A stretch of DNA of 64,000 nt, taken from the NCBI GenBank assembly GCA_937927945.1, contig CALEYW010000080.1, positions 1 to 64,000 of the forward strand, given 5' to 3'. The DNA comes from an uncultured candidate division WPS-2 bacterium. GTDB taxonomy: Bacteria > Vulcanimicrobiota > Vulcanimicrobiia > Vulcanimicrobiales > Vulcanimicrobiaceae. Made by a program: the position numbers and the translations under genes. How positions within the stretch are numbered: the first letter of the stretch is position 1; every line of letters starts with the position of its first letter. Shown one piece after another: positions 9,672 to 20,418 of the stretch. The notes under the pieces are model-generated. The model made no database searches and was not told the DNA's origin. It saw only the letters and a list, made by a program, of their open reading frames with translations.

Positions 9672-12175
9672 AAGCTGTCCTCATGGCTGGGGGCGAGGGC
9701 TCCCGGCTCCGTCCGCTGACCTCCCGCAGACCGAAACCGCTTGCGCCGGTTGCTGGGAAACCGGTGATGGAGCACATCGTCGAGCTGCTGCGCGATCACG
9801 GGTTCACCGAGATCGTCTCGACGCTGCACTATCTCGCCGACGAGATCGAGTCGTGGTTCGGCGACGGCAGCGTGTACGGCGTGACGATGCACTACGTCGT
9901 CGAGGACACGCCGCTCGGAACCGCGGGCGCGGTGAAGATGGCGCACGACGTCCTCGCCGGGGAACCGTTCCTCATCATCAGCGGCGACGCGCTGACCGAC
10001 ATCGATCTCACCGCGCTCGTGCGCCATCATCGCGAGCGAGGGAACGACGTGACGATCGCCCTGCAGCGGGTGACGAACCCGCTGGAGTTCGGCGTCGTCG
10101 TCACCGGCGAGGACGGCCGCATCACGCGCTTCCTCGAGAAGCCGTCGTGGGGCGAGGTCTTCTCCGACACGATCAACACCGGCATCTACGTGCTCGAACC
10201 GGGCATCCTGGACCTGATGGAGCGCGGCAAGATCTACGACTTCTCGAAAGATCTTTTCCCGCTGATGCTGCGCGACGGGGCGAAGCTCGGCGGCTGGGTC
10301 TTCGACGCCTATTGGACCGACATCGGTAACCTGGAACAGTACCAGCAGGCGAACTACGACGCGGTCTCCAGCAAGGTGCACATCACGCACGCGGGGACCG
10401 AGGTCGCGCCGGGCGTGTGGGCCGGAGAGGGGACGCGCATCGATCCCGACGCGCGGCTCGAAGCGCCGATCGTGCTCGGACGCGACGTTCGCATCGCCGC
10501 CGGCGCGAAGATCGTCGGACCGACGGTCATCGGCGACCGCTCGATCGTCGAACGCGGCGCCGCGATCAACCGCAGCGTCGCGTGGGAAGACTGCTACGTC
10601 GGCGAGGAAGCCGTGCTGAACGACTGCACGGTTGCGGACCGCAACACGATCGAGAAGCGCGCCACGATCCAGGAAAACAGCGTCATCGGACGCGGCTGCA
10701 CGATCGGCAGCGGCGCAACGGTCAACGCGCACCTCAAGCTCTGGCCCGACAAATGGGTCAACCCCGGCTCGATCGTCTCGATGTCGCTCATCTACGGCCA
10801 GAAGTGGCCGGGCTCGCTCTTCGGCTCGGTCGGCATCAGCGGTTTGGCGAACCTCGAGATCACCCCCGAGTTCGCGCTCAAACTGGCCCAAGCGTTCGGG
10901 ACCTATCTCAAACCCGGGCAAACCGTGATGACCAGCCGCGACACGCACCCCGCTTCGCGCGTGATGAACCGCTGCATCATCTCGGGGCTGCTCAGCGTCG
11001 GCATCAACGTGCTCGACCTGCGCTCGTACCCGTTGCCGCTGGCGCGCTACGCCGTGCGGGTCGGCAGCGACGGCGGTGTCCACGTGCGCGTTTCCCCGGA
11101 CGACGCGAACTCGCTGGTCTTCGAGTTCTTCGACCACACCGGGATCGGCATCGACAAAGGCGCGGAACGCAAGGTCGAAAATCTGTTCTTCCGCGAGGAC
11201 TTCCGCCGCACGCCGATGGACGAGGTCGGAAGGCTCGACTTCCCTTCGCGCGCGCTCGAGCGCTACTCCGCCGCCTTCGTCGAATCGCTGCACGCGCAGG
11301 CGCTCAAAGAAGCCAACTTCCGCGTGGTCATCGACTATGCGTTCGGCAACGCGTCGATCGTGCTGCCCCAAATCCTGGGGGCCCTCGGCGTCGAGCAGAT
11401 CGCGCTCAACGCGTACTTCGACGCCGAGAAAGTGCGCACGTTCCGGAACGACCGCGAACGGCATCTCCAGCAGCTCAGCTCGGTCGTCCGCTCGCTCGAA
11501 GCGAACCTCGGCGTGCTGATCGATGCCGACGGCGAGACGGTGATGCTGGTCGATGACAAGGGCAGCATCGTCGGCCGCAACCGGCTGATGGCGGTGCTGA
11601 CGCTGCTCGTCGCGCGCGCGACGCCGGGGGCGAAGATCGCCCTTCCACTGACCGTCCCCTCGGTCGTCGAGCGCATCGCGCATGAGAACGGCGCGACGAT
11701 CATCCGCACCCGCAGCGACCGGCGCTCGCTGATGAGTTTAGCCGAGAGCGACCACACGATCGCCTTCGCCGGCGGAATGCAGTACGAGCTCATTTTCCCC
11801 GAGTTCCAGCCCGCGTTCGACGGGATCTATGCGACCGCGAAGATCATGGAACTGCTCGCCGCGGAACGCCGCAATCTCTCCGAGCTCGTCGCGATGATCC
11901 CCGAATGGCACATCGCCGGCCGCGTCGTGCCCTGCCCGTGGGATCGCAAGGGCGCGGTGATGCGCTCCCTGCACGACGAAGCCGCGCACAGTGCAAACGG
12001 CAAGGTCGAGACGCTCGACGGAATCCGGCTCGAACGGCCCACCGGCTGGGTGCTCGTCCTGCCCGACGCGACCGAAGCATCGGTGAACATCTGGGCGGAA
12101 GGCGCGTCGGACGACGACGCCGCGCGCTACGCCGACGAAGTGGGCGAACGCGTCCGCGCGATCGCCGCGATCTAA
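9668..12175 (+). CDS. Sugar-1-phosphate nucleotidyltransferase fused to a phosphomannomutase-like domain
   Basis: An 835-residue two-part enzyme starting at GTG 9668 and overlapping the malQ stop by 4 bases. Residues 1-230 are a nucleotidyltransferase (KAVLMAGGEGSRLRPLTSRR, then LGTAGAVKMA), followed by left-handed beta-helix hexapeptide repeats (about 240-350, e.g. AAGAKIVGPTVIGDRSIVERG). The rest is a phosphohexomutase-like module with SRDTHPASRVMNRC at about 423-436. Such fusions are usually annotated mannose-1-phosphate guanylyltransferase/phosphomannomutase. The usual phosphoserine loop (T-x-S-H-N-P) is not visible, so the mutase half may be regulatory or catalytically altered. In this operon it may supply a nucleotide sugar for glucan or capsule synthesis, which is inference. 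Confidence 0.85.
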   Translation: MKAVLMAGGEGSRLRPLTSRRPKPLAPVAGKPVMEHIVELLRDHGFTEIVSTLHYLADEIESWFGDGSVYGVTMHYVVEDTPLGTAGAVKMAHDVLAGEPFLIISGDALTDIDLTALVRHHRERGNDVTIALQRVTNPLEFGVVVTGEDGRITRFLEKPSWGEVFSDTINTGIYVLEPGILDLMERGKIYDFSKDLFPLMLRDGAKLGGWVFDAYWTDIGNLEQYQQANYDAVSSKVHITHAGTEVAPGVWAGEGTRIDPDARLEAPIVLGRDVRIAAGAKIVGPTVIGDRSIVERGAAINRSVAWEDCYVGEEAVLNDCTVADRNTIEKRATIQENSVIGRGCTIGSGATVNAHLKLWPDKWVNPGSIVSMSLIYGQKWPGSLFGSVGISGLANLEITPEFALKLAQAFGTYLKPGQTVMTSRDTHPASRVMNRCIISGLLSVGINVLDLRSYPLPLARYAVRVGSDGGVHVRVSPDDANSLVFEFFDHTGIGIDKGAERKVENLFFREDFRRTPMDEVGRLDFPSRALERYSAAFVESLHAQALKEANFRVVIDYAFGNASIVLPQILGALGVEQIALNAYFDAEKVRTFRNDRERHLQQLSSVVRSLEANLGVLIDADGETVMLVDDKGSIVGRNRLMAVLTLLVARATPGAKIALPLTVPSVVERIAHENGATIIRTRSDRRSLMSLAESDHTIAFAGGMQYELIFPEFQPAFDGIYATAKIMELLAAERRNLSELVAMIPEWHIAGRVVPCPWDRKGAVMRSLHDEAAHSANGKVETLDGIRLERPTGWVLVLPDATEASVNIWAEGASDDDAARYADEVGERVRAIAAI

Positions 12176-12196
12176 GGAGACTTGGAGGATACCCTC

Positions 12197-12517
12197 GTGC
12201 GCAGCCGTCAGCATACGCCGTTCTTCAAAACGTTGTTCGATCTCTCGTTCACGCGCTTCCTCACGCCGCGCCTCATCCCGATCGCCTATGTGTTGGGCCT
12301 GATCGTCGTGCTGTTCTATGCACTCGCCATTGCGAGCGCCGTCGGCGCGGGCACGTCTGCTAGCGGGCAAGGCGTCAGCTGGCCCGCGGCGCTGATCGCC
12401 TTCATCGTCGTGCTCGTGATCGGTGCGATCTTCATCCGCATCCAGATCGAGGTCGTGGCGGTGGCATTCCGCGTCTACGAACGCGTCGTCCCTCCGACCG
12501 AGGGGCCCGTCGACTAA
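12197..12517 (+). CDS. DUF4282-like small membrane protein
   Basis: About 106 residues with two transmembrane helices (around IPIAYVLGLIVVLFYALAIA and WPAALIAFIVVLVIGAIFI) and a conserved-looking FFKTLFDLSFTRFLTPRLIP start region, matching the DUF4282 pattern. Its function is unknown. The GTG at 12197 was preferred because GGAGG (12184-12188) sits 8 bases upstream; a TTG at 12182 is in frame but its own purine-rich element is too close. It follows the glycan operon by 21 bases and ends in a 4-base convergent overlap with the aspartyl-protease gene. Confidence 0.8.
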   Translation: MRSRQHTPFFKTLFDLSFTRFLTPRLIPIAYVLGLIVVLFYALAIASAVGAGTSASGQGVSWPAALIAFIVVLVIGAIFIRIQIEVVAVAFRVYERVVPPTEGPVD

Positions 12518-13938
12518 CGTTCAGGGGCGAAACGCAGCAGGGCGTGGCGGTAGTCGAAGACGACGGTGAAGCGGTGCAGCACCTGGTCACCGACGTTGGC
12601 CGCGATGCTGGGGTCGGTCTCGACCCCGGCGCGCGCGTCGGTCAACGCGAGGCGCACGTCGCGAATCACGACGCTGCCCAAGCGCAGCTCGCGGGCGGTG
12701 GCGCGCCAGCCGTCGACGCCGCCGCCGACGCCGTAGAACAGCATGCCGCGCGGCGTGACGTGGTAGGTCCGCTCCAATCGGTGCGCTCGGACGAACGGCG
12801 TGTTGACGTCGACGGCCTCGTCGCTCCCGGTGTCGATCGTCACTGCCGCGGGCAGTCCGTCGATCGCGCCGCTCACTTGCGGCTGACGGTCGTCGAACAC
12901 CATCGGCACCGCCGTGCCGCGCGTGCCGAACGCCGCCGCCGACGGCGCGAGCTCGAAGACGTGGTGCGCGAAGTCGAGCCGCGCGGCGAAACGCGCGAAC
13001 ACCTCGTAGCCGACGATGCCGTCGAACGGCGCCGCCGGGCCGAGGTCGAGCACGACGAACGGCTGGTCACGCAACTCCGCTGCGCCGATCCGCATCGTGC
13101 GGGCGGTGGTATAGCGGATCGGCGCGATTTTCGCGCCCGCACCGCCGACGGCGCCGTTGCCGGAGACCGTCATCCCCAAACGCGCGGCGGCTTGCGGCGT
13201 GATGACGTTTTGGCCGCCGGTGTCGAGCAGGAAGCGCAGCGGCGCCGCGCCGTTGATCCGCACGGCGATCACTTCACCCGGGTCGAGCGGTACGCGCGTC
13301 GGCTCCGCGAGCGTCGCGTCGCGGGGTGCGGGCGGCGGCGCGAACGCGTCGCGGGGAACGCCGCGGAGCGATTCGACCGCGCGGACGCGCGCGCTCCACG
13401 TCCCGTTGCTCGACCGCTCGGTGAGCGCGAACGGCACGCGCAATCCAGCCACCGTTCGGTAGCCCGCGAACGTCGTCGACACCGTATCCTCGCCGACCCG
13501 CCGCCGCGCCTCCGCGACCATTCCGCCGGCGGCGCGCACGTCCATCGCCCGCGAGAGGCCGCCATAACGCAGCCGCAAGCCGCCGTCGACCGACTCCGAC
13601 GCCGCCGGACGCGGGGCGCGCGCGTACAGATACGACGCGGCGACGATCGCACCGCGCTGATCGACGTTGCCTTGCACGCGAGCCATTCCGGTGGCATCTG
13701 CTCGCCAGGCGTGGACCCCGTCGAAACCTTCGCGATCGGAAGCGGGGCCGGCGTCGAAGCGCCGGACGAACCAGCCCGCAGCGCGATCGATCAGGATCTC
13801 ACCACGGCCGGGAATGCCGTACGCAACGACGTCGAGCCGCAGCCGCACGTAGCGCGCGGCGTTCGCCGACGTCGCTTGCACGACCGGAAGCGGCGCCGGC
13901 GCCGCGAGACCCAGGACGAACGCGGCTGCAGCGATCAT
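12514..13938 (-). CDS. Exported retropepsin-like aspartyl protease family protein (copy 1)
   Basis: A 474-residue protein with an N-terminal hydrophobic leader (MIAAAAFVLGLAAPAPLP) indicating export. An N-terminal ~200-residue beta-rich domain (FDGVHAWRADATGMARVQGN) is followed by two aspartyl-protease-like repeats: LLDTGGQNVITPQAA with Asp239, and TIDTGSDEAVDVN with Asp369. Two DTG motifs in one chain could form a pepsin-like pseudo-dimer active site. It lies 43 bases downstream of the helicase gene on the same strand. It is a clear paralogue of the protein encoded at 22284-23771, with the same domain order. Substrate and physiological role are unknown. Confidence 0.82.
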   Translation of the reverse strand: MIAAAAFVLGLAAPAPLPVVQATSANAARYVRLRLDVVAYGIPGRGEILIDRAAGWFVRRFDAGPASDREGFDGVHAWRADATGMARVQGNVDQRGAIVAASYLYARAPRPAASESVDGGLRLRYGGLSRAMDVRAAGGMVAEARRRVGEDTVSTTFAGYRTVAGLRVPFALTERSSNGTWSARVRAVESLRGVPRDAFAPPPAPRDATLAEPTRVPLDPGEVIAVRINGAAPLRFLLDTGGQNVITPQAAARLGMTVSGNGAVGGAGAKIAPIRYTTARTMRIGAAELRDQPFVVLDLGPAAPFDGIVGYEVFARFAARLDFAHHVFELAPSAAAFGTRGTAVPMVFDDRQPQVSGAIDGLPAAVTIDTGSDEAVDVNTPFVRAHRLERTYHVTPRGMLFYGVGGGVDGWRATARELRLGSVVIRDVRLALTDARAGVETDPSIAANVGDQVLHRFTVVFDYRHALLRFAPER

Positions 13939-13981
13939 CGTCGCAACGATGCCCGGCGCAGCGGCGTTCGCCTCGAGCTAG

Positions 13982-15253
<1,272 letters not shown>

Positions 15254-15276
15254 TTCGAAAGATCGCGCAAAGAGTG

Positions 15277-15305
15277 TGTCACGCGAGGTGACACGTCAGT
15301 ATAAC
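15277..15305 (-). promoter_or_regulatory. Promoter with perfect 7-bp inverted repeat upstream of the helicase
   Basis: GTGTCAC (15277-15283) and GTGACAC (15289-15295) are perfect inverted arms around a 5-base spacer. Reading the minus strand, a TTATACT box occupies 15299-15305, so transcription would begin at or inside the palindrome, 25-40 bases before the helicase start. It could be an operator or a 5' UTR hairpin of 7 base pairs. A good -35 element is not obvious (a weak TTCGCT sits at the right distance). Confidence 0.5.
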
Positions 15306-15435
15306 ACACCGCGAATAGCCTAGCGAACGCACAGTCTCCCGGCATGCCACGGCCTTCCGTACAGGGCTGCGAATCCGGCGTCCAGTCGCTTGCCTCTGCC
15401 GATGCCGGTGGGTGGTATTCAGCCAGGGAGGTTCC

Positions 15436-15885
15436 ATGCGCGGGCTCGCGGTTTTTCTCGCGGCGCTTATCGTGTTCAGCGTCGCGTTCCCGCGCGGTGC
15501 GGACGCCCAACAGGGGCCGGGCAATGACGAAACGGCGCAGATCGATCGCCTCAACGTGAACCTCAGGGCCTACCTGGCAAGCCTGCCGGCGCCCGAGCAG
15601 CCGCCGGCAGCGCCGCTCACGCTGGCGCAAAGCCCCCGCCGAGTGCACCGCCCCAGGGTCTGAACGCGTTCGTCGTCGGGCCGCCGTGAAGCACGGCGCT
15701 CGCGAACGGGTCGGCTCTACGGCTCGAGCAGCAGCCCCCTGCCGCTGTTGCTGGGATTCGGCGCGCAGGATTTCGTCGTCGACCAAGCGCTGCGCCGCGC
15801 CTGTCCGAGCGCGCAAAACGCGGTGAATTTCTTCCTCGCGCTGCCGGCGTTCTACAACGCCGCGAACACCCGGACGACGCCGTGA
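15436..15885 (+). pseudogene. Small exported protein with two compensating frameshifts
   Basis: ATG 15436 follows a good GGGAGG (15426-15431) and opens a signal peptide (MRGLAVFLAALIVFSVAFPR, cleavage near ADA-QQ). The frame stops at 15661, but coding-like sequence continues in a second frame (PPPSAPPQGLNAFVVGPP, stop at 15687) and then returns to the first frame (LYGSSSSPLPLLLGFGAQDF and NFFLALPAFYNAANTRTTP), ending at TGA 15883-15885. That stop overlaps the next GTG in the same manner as intact genes here. The first shift lies near the C run about 15633-15637 and the second near 15680-15690. Either a recent pseudogene or local indel errors; homologues were not recognised. Confidence 0.55.
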
Positions 15886-16280
15886 AGCGCCTCTTCATCG
15901 TCATTGCCTGCGCTGCCGCGATCGCCGGCTGCGGCGGCGGATCCGGCTTTTTCCCCGGCGCACCCACACCGACACCCACACCGACGCCCACGCCCACGCC
16001 AACTCCGCAACCCGGACCCTTGACGCTCGGCACGAACTCGATCCAGTTCACCGCGACCGGTCAATTCCAGGACGTCCCGATCACCGATCCCGGCTACGGC
16101 GGCGTCTACACCCCGAACTCGACGACTCCGGCCGTCGCGACGGCGACGATCGTTCCCGGTCCGGCCGTGGGCGTCACCGCCGGCGTCGCCGGCACGACCA
16201 CGGTGACCGTCAGCGACTCGCTCGGACATCAGTCCACCATCGGCGTCGGTGTCACGACGACCGGCGGCGTGATCCACTGA
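15882..16280 (+). CDS. Proline-threonine-rich lipoprotein with Ig-like domain
   Basis: A 132-residue lipoprotein starting at GTG 15882. The leader MKRLFIVIACAAAIAGC ends in a lipobox (IAGC), giving a predicted lipidated Cys17. A Pro-Thr linker of 15 alternating residues follows, then a roughly 90-residue beta-rich domain with a Big-2-like look (PAVATATIVPGPAVGVTAGV, then TVTVSDSLGHQSTIGV). It probably sits on the outer or cytoplasmic membrane, exposing the Ig-like domain. It overlaps the following lipoprotein gene by ATGA, suggesting co-transcription with the damaged propeller genes. Specific function is unknown. Confidence 0.75.
   Translation: MKRLFIVIACAAAIAGCGGGSGFFPGAPTPTPTPTPTPTPTPQPGPLTLGTNSIQFTATGQFQDVPITDPGYGGVYTPNSTTPAVATATIVPGPAVGVTAGVAGTTTVTVSDSLGHQSTIGVGVTTTGGVIH
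15963..16007 (+). repeat. Pro-Thr codon repeat (PT)7P
   Basis: Fifteen alternating CCx/ACx codons encode an extended linker between the lipidated Cys and the folded domain of the lipoprotein at 15882-16280. The repeat is nearly a 6-base tandem repeat and could vary in length by slippage. Confidence 0.85.
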
Positions 16281-17746
16281 TGAGTGCGAGCACGAGCAGC
16301 CGGCGAAACGCAGACCTCGTTGTTGCGCTCACGTGCGCGACGGCGCTCGCTGGATGCGGTGGCGGAGGGTCGGGCTCGTCTTCGGCTCCGCTGCCGAGTC
16401 ACTCCAGCGCGCCCGGTACGCTGCAATCGGTCCGCGTGACGATGACGATCGCCGGACCGCCTGCGACGAAGGCGTCGGGATCCGCGCGCAAGCCGAAGTT
16501 CATCTCGCCCTCGACGAACGGCGTGCTGATCAACGCTTACGCGCATGCCGACACGCAGCATGCGACCATCATCGGAACCAGCGCGACCGACGTTTCGTCG
16601 CCAACTCGCTTTCGATCTTCATCAGCGGTGTCATCGTCTCATACGGCAGCTCGCAATCGTACTCGTCGCTCCCGGCCGACGGCGCGACGGACAACTTCGG
16701 CGTCGTCCTGCAGCCGCAGGACTTCGACAACAACCCGATCGCCGCCGGCACGAACGACCCGTACGCCAACCCGATCTTGGTGAACCTCGCTGAGACCGGC
16801 GGCAGCGGTCATTCCACGCTGGTGCTCAACGGCAACCCCGTCGGCGCCACCACGGTGCTCACGCATTCGACCGACACGCTGGCGCTGCGCTACGACGGCC
16901 TCGGCGCGCCCGGCTACACCACCCTCACGACGCTCGGCGCCACCGGCGTGGCCAGCTCGTCGATTCGAATCTCGCCGCTCTACGTCGCCAGCGCCAGCAC
17001 GTATTTCTCCGCTGCTTCGCTGTCGTTCGTCGGCTCGGGCGAGTCTGCGTTGCTGACCGCCAGCGAAGCGAGTGCGCCCGGCACGGTGACCTATGCCGCG
17101 ACACCGAGCGCGAGTTGCTCCGGCATCGCTACCGCGTCGATCAGCGCCGCGAACGCGACGGTCACCTCCGGCGGCACCGCTGCGGCGTTCGGCCCCTGCA
17201 GCGTTGCGATCTCCGACGGCACGAGCACGGTCGCCGTCCGCGTCGCGAACACGATCTCCGGCGTGCCGATCACGATCAACGGCTTCACCCTCACGACGTA
17301 CACGCCGGCCGACGCCGACGGCGGCGTGACGGTGCAATACGGCTCGATCACCGTCGGCCCCGACGGCGCGCTGTGGGTTTGGGAAGGGTTGACTCCGGCG
17401 GCCGGCGTCGGCCACGTCACCCGCATCACGACGAGCGGGACGATGACCCAGTTCCCGGCCCCGGGTGTGGGCTCGTCCGGATTCGGGATCGCCGCCGGCG
17501 CCGACGGAAACCTCTGGTTCACCGTCTACAACCACGACCAGGTCGACCGCATGACGACGGCCGGCGGCGTCACGGCGTTCCCGGCCGGCGGAAGTAACCC
17601 GAAAGGCATCACCGCCGGGCCGGACGGCAACCTTTGGTTCCAGGCGATAAACCCGGTAAACGCGATCGGGCGGATCACGCCGGCGGGCGTGATCACGATG
17701 TTCCCGCTGCCGAACACGAGCGGCCAACCCGGTGGAATCACCGCCC
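16280..17746 (+). pseudogene. Damaged virginiamycin-B-lyase-like propeller lipoprotein, copy A
   Basis: ATG 16280 starts a lipoprotein (lipobox LAGC, then a Gly/Ser linker). After SATDVSS near 16600 the frame breaks and resumes as VANSLSIFISGVIVSYGSS; compared with copy B about 60 residues (~190 bp) are missing at that point. The second part carries an Ig-like region and beta-propeller repeats of the streptogramin-lyase (Vgb) type, recognised by GPDGALWVWEG, GADGNLWFTVY and GPDGNLWFQA. It runs without a stop into the lipobox region of copy B near 17747, so its own C-terminal blades and stop are absent. The propeller fold suggests extracellular ligand binding; lyase activity is not implied. 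The gene looks inactivated or misassembled. Confidence 0.65.
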
Positions 17747-19615
17747 CGGATGCGGAGGCGGCGGCGCCTCGTCCGCGGCGCCACTGGCAGGCGCCTCGAG
17801 CACGCCCGGCGCGCTGCAGTCCGTGCGCGTCACGATGACGATCGCCGGACCGCCCGCGACGAACACGTCGAGCAAGGCGCGCACGCCGAAGTTCATCTCG
17901 CCTTCGACGAACGGCGTGCTGATCGACGCCTCCGCGCACGGCTCCACGACCGTGATCGCGTCGAGCGCGACCGACGTCTCGTCCGGTTCGATCGCGTGCG
18001 GCGGCCAGACCGGCTATCCGCGCCCTGCGGCGTCGTGATCGCCCTCCCGCCCGGCAACGACGACTTCTTTATCGCCAGCTACGACGCGGCCCCGACCGGC
18101 GGCTCGTTCACCGGCGCCAAGTTGCTGGGCGTCGACACGGTGACGCAGACGATCGGCCTCGACGTCGCCAACACGCTCAACATTTTCGTCAGCGGCGTCA
18201 TCCGCTCGCTCAACAGCGCGCAGTCGTACGCGTCACTCCCGGCCGACGGCGCGACACACAACTTCGCCTTCGTCCTGCAGCCGCAGGATTTCGACAACAA
18301 CCCGATCACCGCCGGAACGAACGACCCGTACGCCAATCCGATCACCGCCACCCTCGTCGAGACGGGCGGCAGCGGTCACGCGACCCTCGTCCTCAACGGC
18401 GCCCCCGTCGGTGCGACGGCAGTGATCGCGCATTCGACCGACACGCTCGCGCTGCGCTACGACGGCCTTGGTGCCGCAGGGTATACGACCAACACGACGC
18501 TCTCGACGCCGGGGAATCCGCTCGTCGCCCGATTTCGCTCGCCGTGAGCGTCTCGCCGCTCTACGCGACCAGCGCCGGCCCTACTTCGCCGGCGGGGCGG
18601 TCGCGTTCACCGGCTCGGGCGAAACCGCACAGGTGAATCTGAGCGAAGCGAACGCTCCGGCAGTCACCTACACCGCGACCCCCTCCGCCGGGCACCGGCG
18701 TCGCCACCGCCTCCGTCGCGGGATCGGTCGCAACGATCACCGCGGGCGGAACCGCCGCCGCACCGGGCACGTGCACGATCGCGTTCGCGGACAACTACGG
18801 CAGCGCGCAAAACATGGGCGTCGCGAACACGATCTCCGGCGTGCCGATCACGATCAACGGCTTCACGATCACGCACTACGTGCCGCCCGACGCCGCAACG
18901 GTGAATTACGGCTCCATCGCCGTCGGACCCGATGGTGCGCTCTGGTTCGGGGAGTCGCAGACCCCGGTGGCCGGCAGCGTCGGCCGGATCACGACCTCTG
19001 GGGCGATCACGGAATATCCGCTCCCCGGCACGCACGCACGGGGTTTTGGGATCGCCGCGGGCGCCGACGGAAACCTGTGGATCGGCGACTACGCGCACGC
19101 CAGGATCGACCGCGTCACGCCGACCGGGACGATCACCGCCTTCACGGTTCCGGCCGGCGGGTTGCCCATCGGGCTTACCGCCGGCTCTGACGGGAACGTC
19201 TGGTTCGCGGACGTTTCTACTCGCAGATCTGGCGCGTTACGCCGAGCGGCACGTTCACCGCGTTCGTCATCCCGGGCCCCTACGGCATCGCGGCGTATCT
19301 GGCGAACGGTCCTGACGGGAACGTCTGGTTCACTGTCCAGACCGGCGGCGGCATCGGGCGGATCACGCCGGCGGGGACGATCGCCGAGTTCCCGGTTCCA
19401 TCCGGCCATGCGCCGTTTTTCATCGCGGCCGGCCCGGACGGGAATCTCTGGTTCACCGAAAGTTCGGCGCGCAAACGATCGGAAAGATCACGCGGAGCGG
19501 CGCGATCACGGAGTGTACGGTACCGGGCGTGGTGTTCGCCGCACCGCTCACGACCGGACCAGACGGCAACCTCTGGATGGCCGGCGCGACGGTGATCCAG
19601 AAGCTCCAGATCTAA
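17747..19615 (+). pseudogene. Damaged virginiamycin-B-lyase-like propeller lipoprotein, copy B
   Basis: Paralogue of copy A. It begins abruptly at the Cys-Gly-rich post-lipobox segment (CGGGGASSAAPLAGASS) with no signal peptide. Its coding sequence must be read across at least five frame changes, near 18035, 18585, 18690, 19220 and 19475. Spliced across frames it gives the same Ig-like region (GVLIDASAHG, then DFDNNPITAGTNDPYANPI) and Vgb-type propeller blades (GPDGALWFGES, GADGNLWIGDY, GSDGNVWFADV, GPDGNVWFTVQ, GPDGNLWFTES, GPDGNLWMAGA), ending KLQI at TAA 19613-19615. Residues stay meaningful on both sides of every shift, so the damage is recent or is sequencing/assembly error. Confidence 0.65.
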
Positions 19616-19656
19616 CCGACGCAAACGTTCTCGCGAGTACTAACGGCGCCGCGGCG

Positions 19657-20418
19657 CTAGCGCCCGCCGCCGACGTCGAGCACGGCGCCCGTGACGTACG
19701 ACGACGCCGGGGAGAGGAGCCAGAGGATCGTCTCCGCGACTTCGTCCGCCGTGCCGGCGCGCTTCATCGGCACCGACGGCACGAGTTTCTCGAGCCGTCC
19801 CGGCGCGTGGATTTCGGTGAGAATCAGTCCGGGCGCGACCGCGTTCACGCGGATCCCTTCGGCCGCGACCTCGGTCGCGAGACCGATCGTGAGCGAGTCG
19901 ATCGCACCTTTGCTCGCGGCGTAGTGCACGTAGACGCCGCCGCCGCCGATATCGGCTGCGCGTGAGGAGAGGTTGACGATCGCGCCGCCGCTGCCGCCTT
20001 GCGCAGTCGACATGCGTCGCACTGCTTCGCGGCAGCAGAGCATCGTGCCGATCACGTTCACGGCGAAGACGCGCTCGAGCATCTCGCGCTCGATCCCCTC
20101 GACGCGGCAGGTCGCGCCGACGATGCCGGCGTTGTTGACGAGACCCGTCAGCGGGCCGAACGCATCGTCCACCGCAAGGAAGGCCGCGACGATGTCGTCT
20201 TCGCCCGCGACGTCGGCCGGGATCGCGATCGCGCGTCGTCCGGCAGCGGCGATCTCGGCGATGAGCGCATCGGCTGCGGCACGCTCGCGAACGTACGTGA
20301 ACGCGACGTCGTAGCCGGCAGCGCTGCCTTGCCGCACGACGGCCGCACCGATGCCGCGGCTGCCGCCGGTGACGAGAAGGGTCCCGCGCGAGTCTTCAGC
20401 GAGCGACGGCGTCGACAT
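19657..20418 (-). CDS. SDR family NAD(P)-dependent oxidoreductase
   Basis: Classical short-chain dehydrogenase/reductase of about 253 residues from ATG 20418 (MSTPSLAEDSRG). Visible motifs are the cofactor loop TGGSRGIGAA, the structural NNAG (LVNNAGIVG), catalytic Ser in VNLSSRAAD and YxxxK in YVHYAASKGAIDS, and the C-terminal PGLILTEIH region. Substrate cannot be told from sequence. It overlaps the 3' end of the glycosyltransferase gene by 23 bases on the same strand, so the two are probably co-transcribed. An open upstream extension to 20484 lies inside that gene and was not used. Confidence 0.9.
   Translation of the reverse strand: MSTPSLAEDSRGTLLVTGGSRGIGAAVVRQGSAAGYDVAFTYVRERAAADALIAEIAAAGRRAIAIPADVAGEDDIVAAFLAVDDAFGPLTGLVNNAGIVGATCRVEGIEREMLERVFAVNVIGTMLCCREAVRRMSTAQGGSGGAIVNLSSRAADIGGGGVYVHYAASKGAIDSLTIGLATEVAAEGIRVNAVAPGLILTEIHAPGRLEKLVPSVPMKRAGTADEVAETILWLLSPASSYVTGAVLDVGGGR

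Noticed and set aside
9035..11683. 882-codon open frame on the minus strand
   Set aside because: Shadow of malQ and the nucleotidyltransferase fusion; no recognisable domain.
15963..16007. CRISPR-like or satellite repeat
   Set aside because: The hexamer pattern is simply Pro-Thr coding sequence in a lipoprotein linker.
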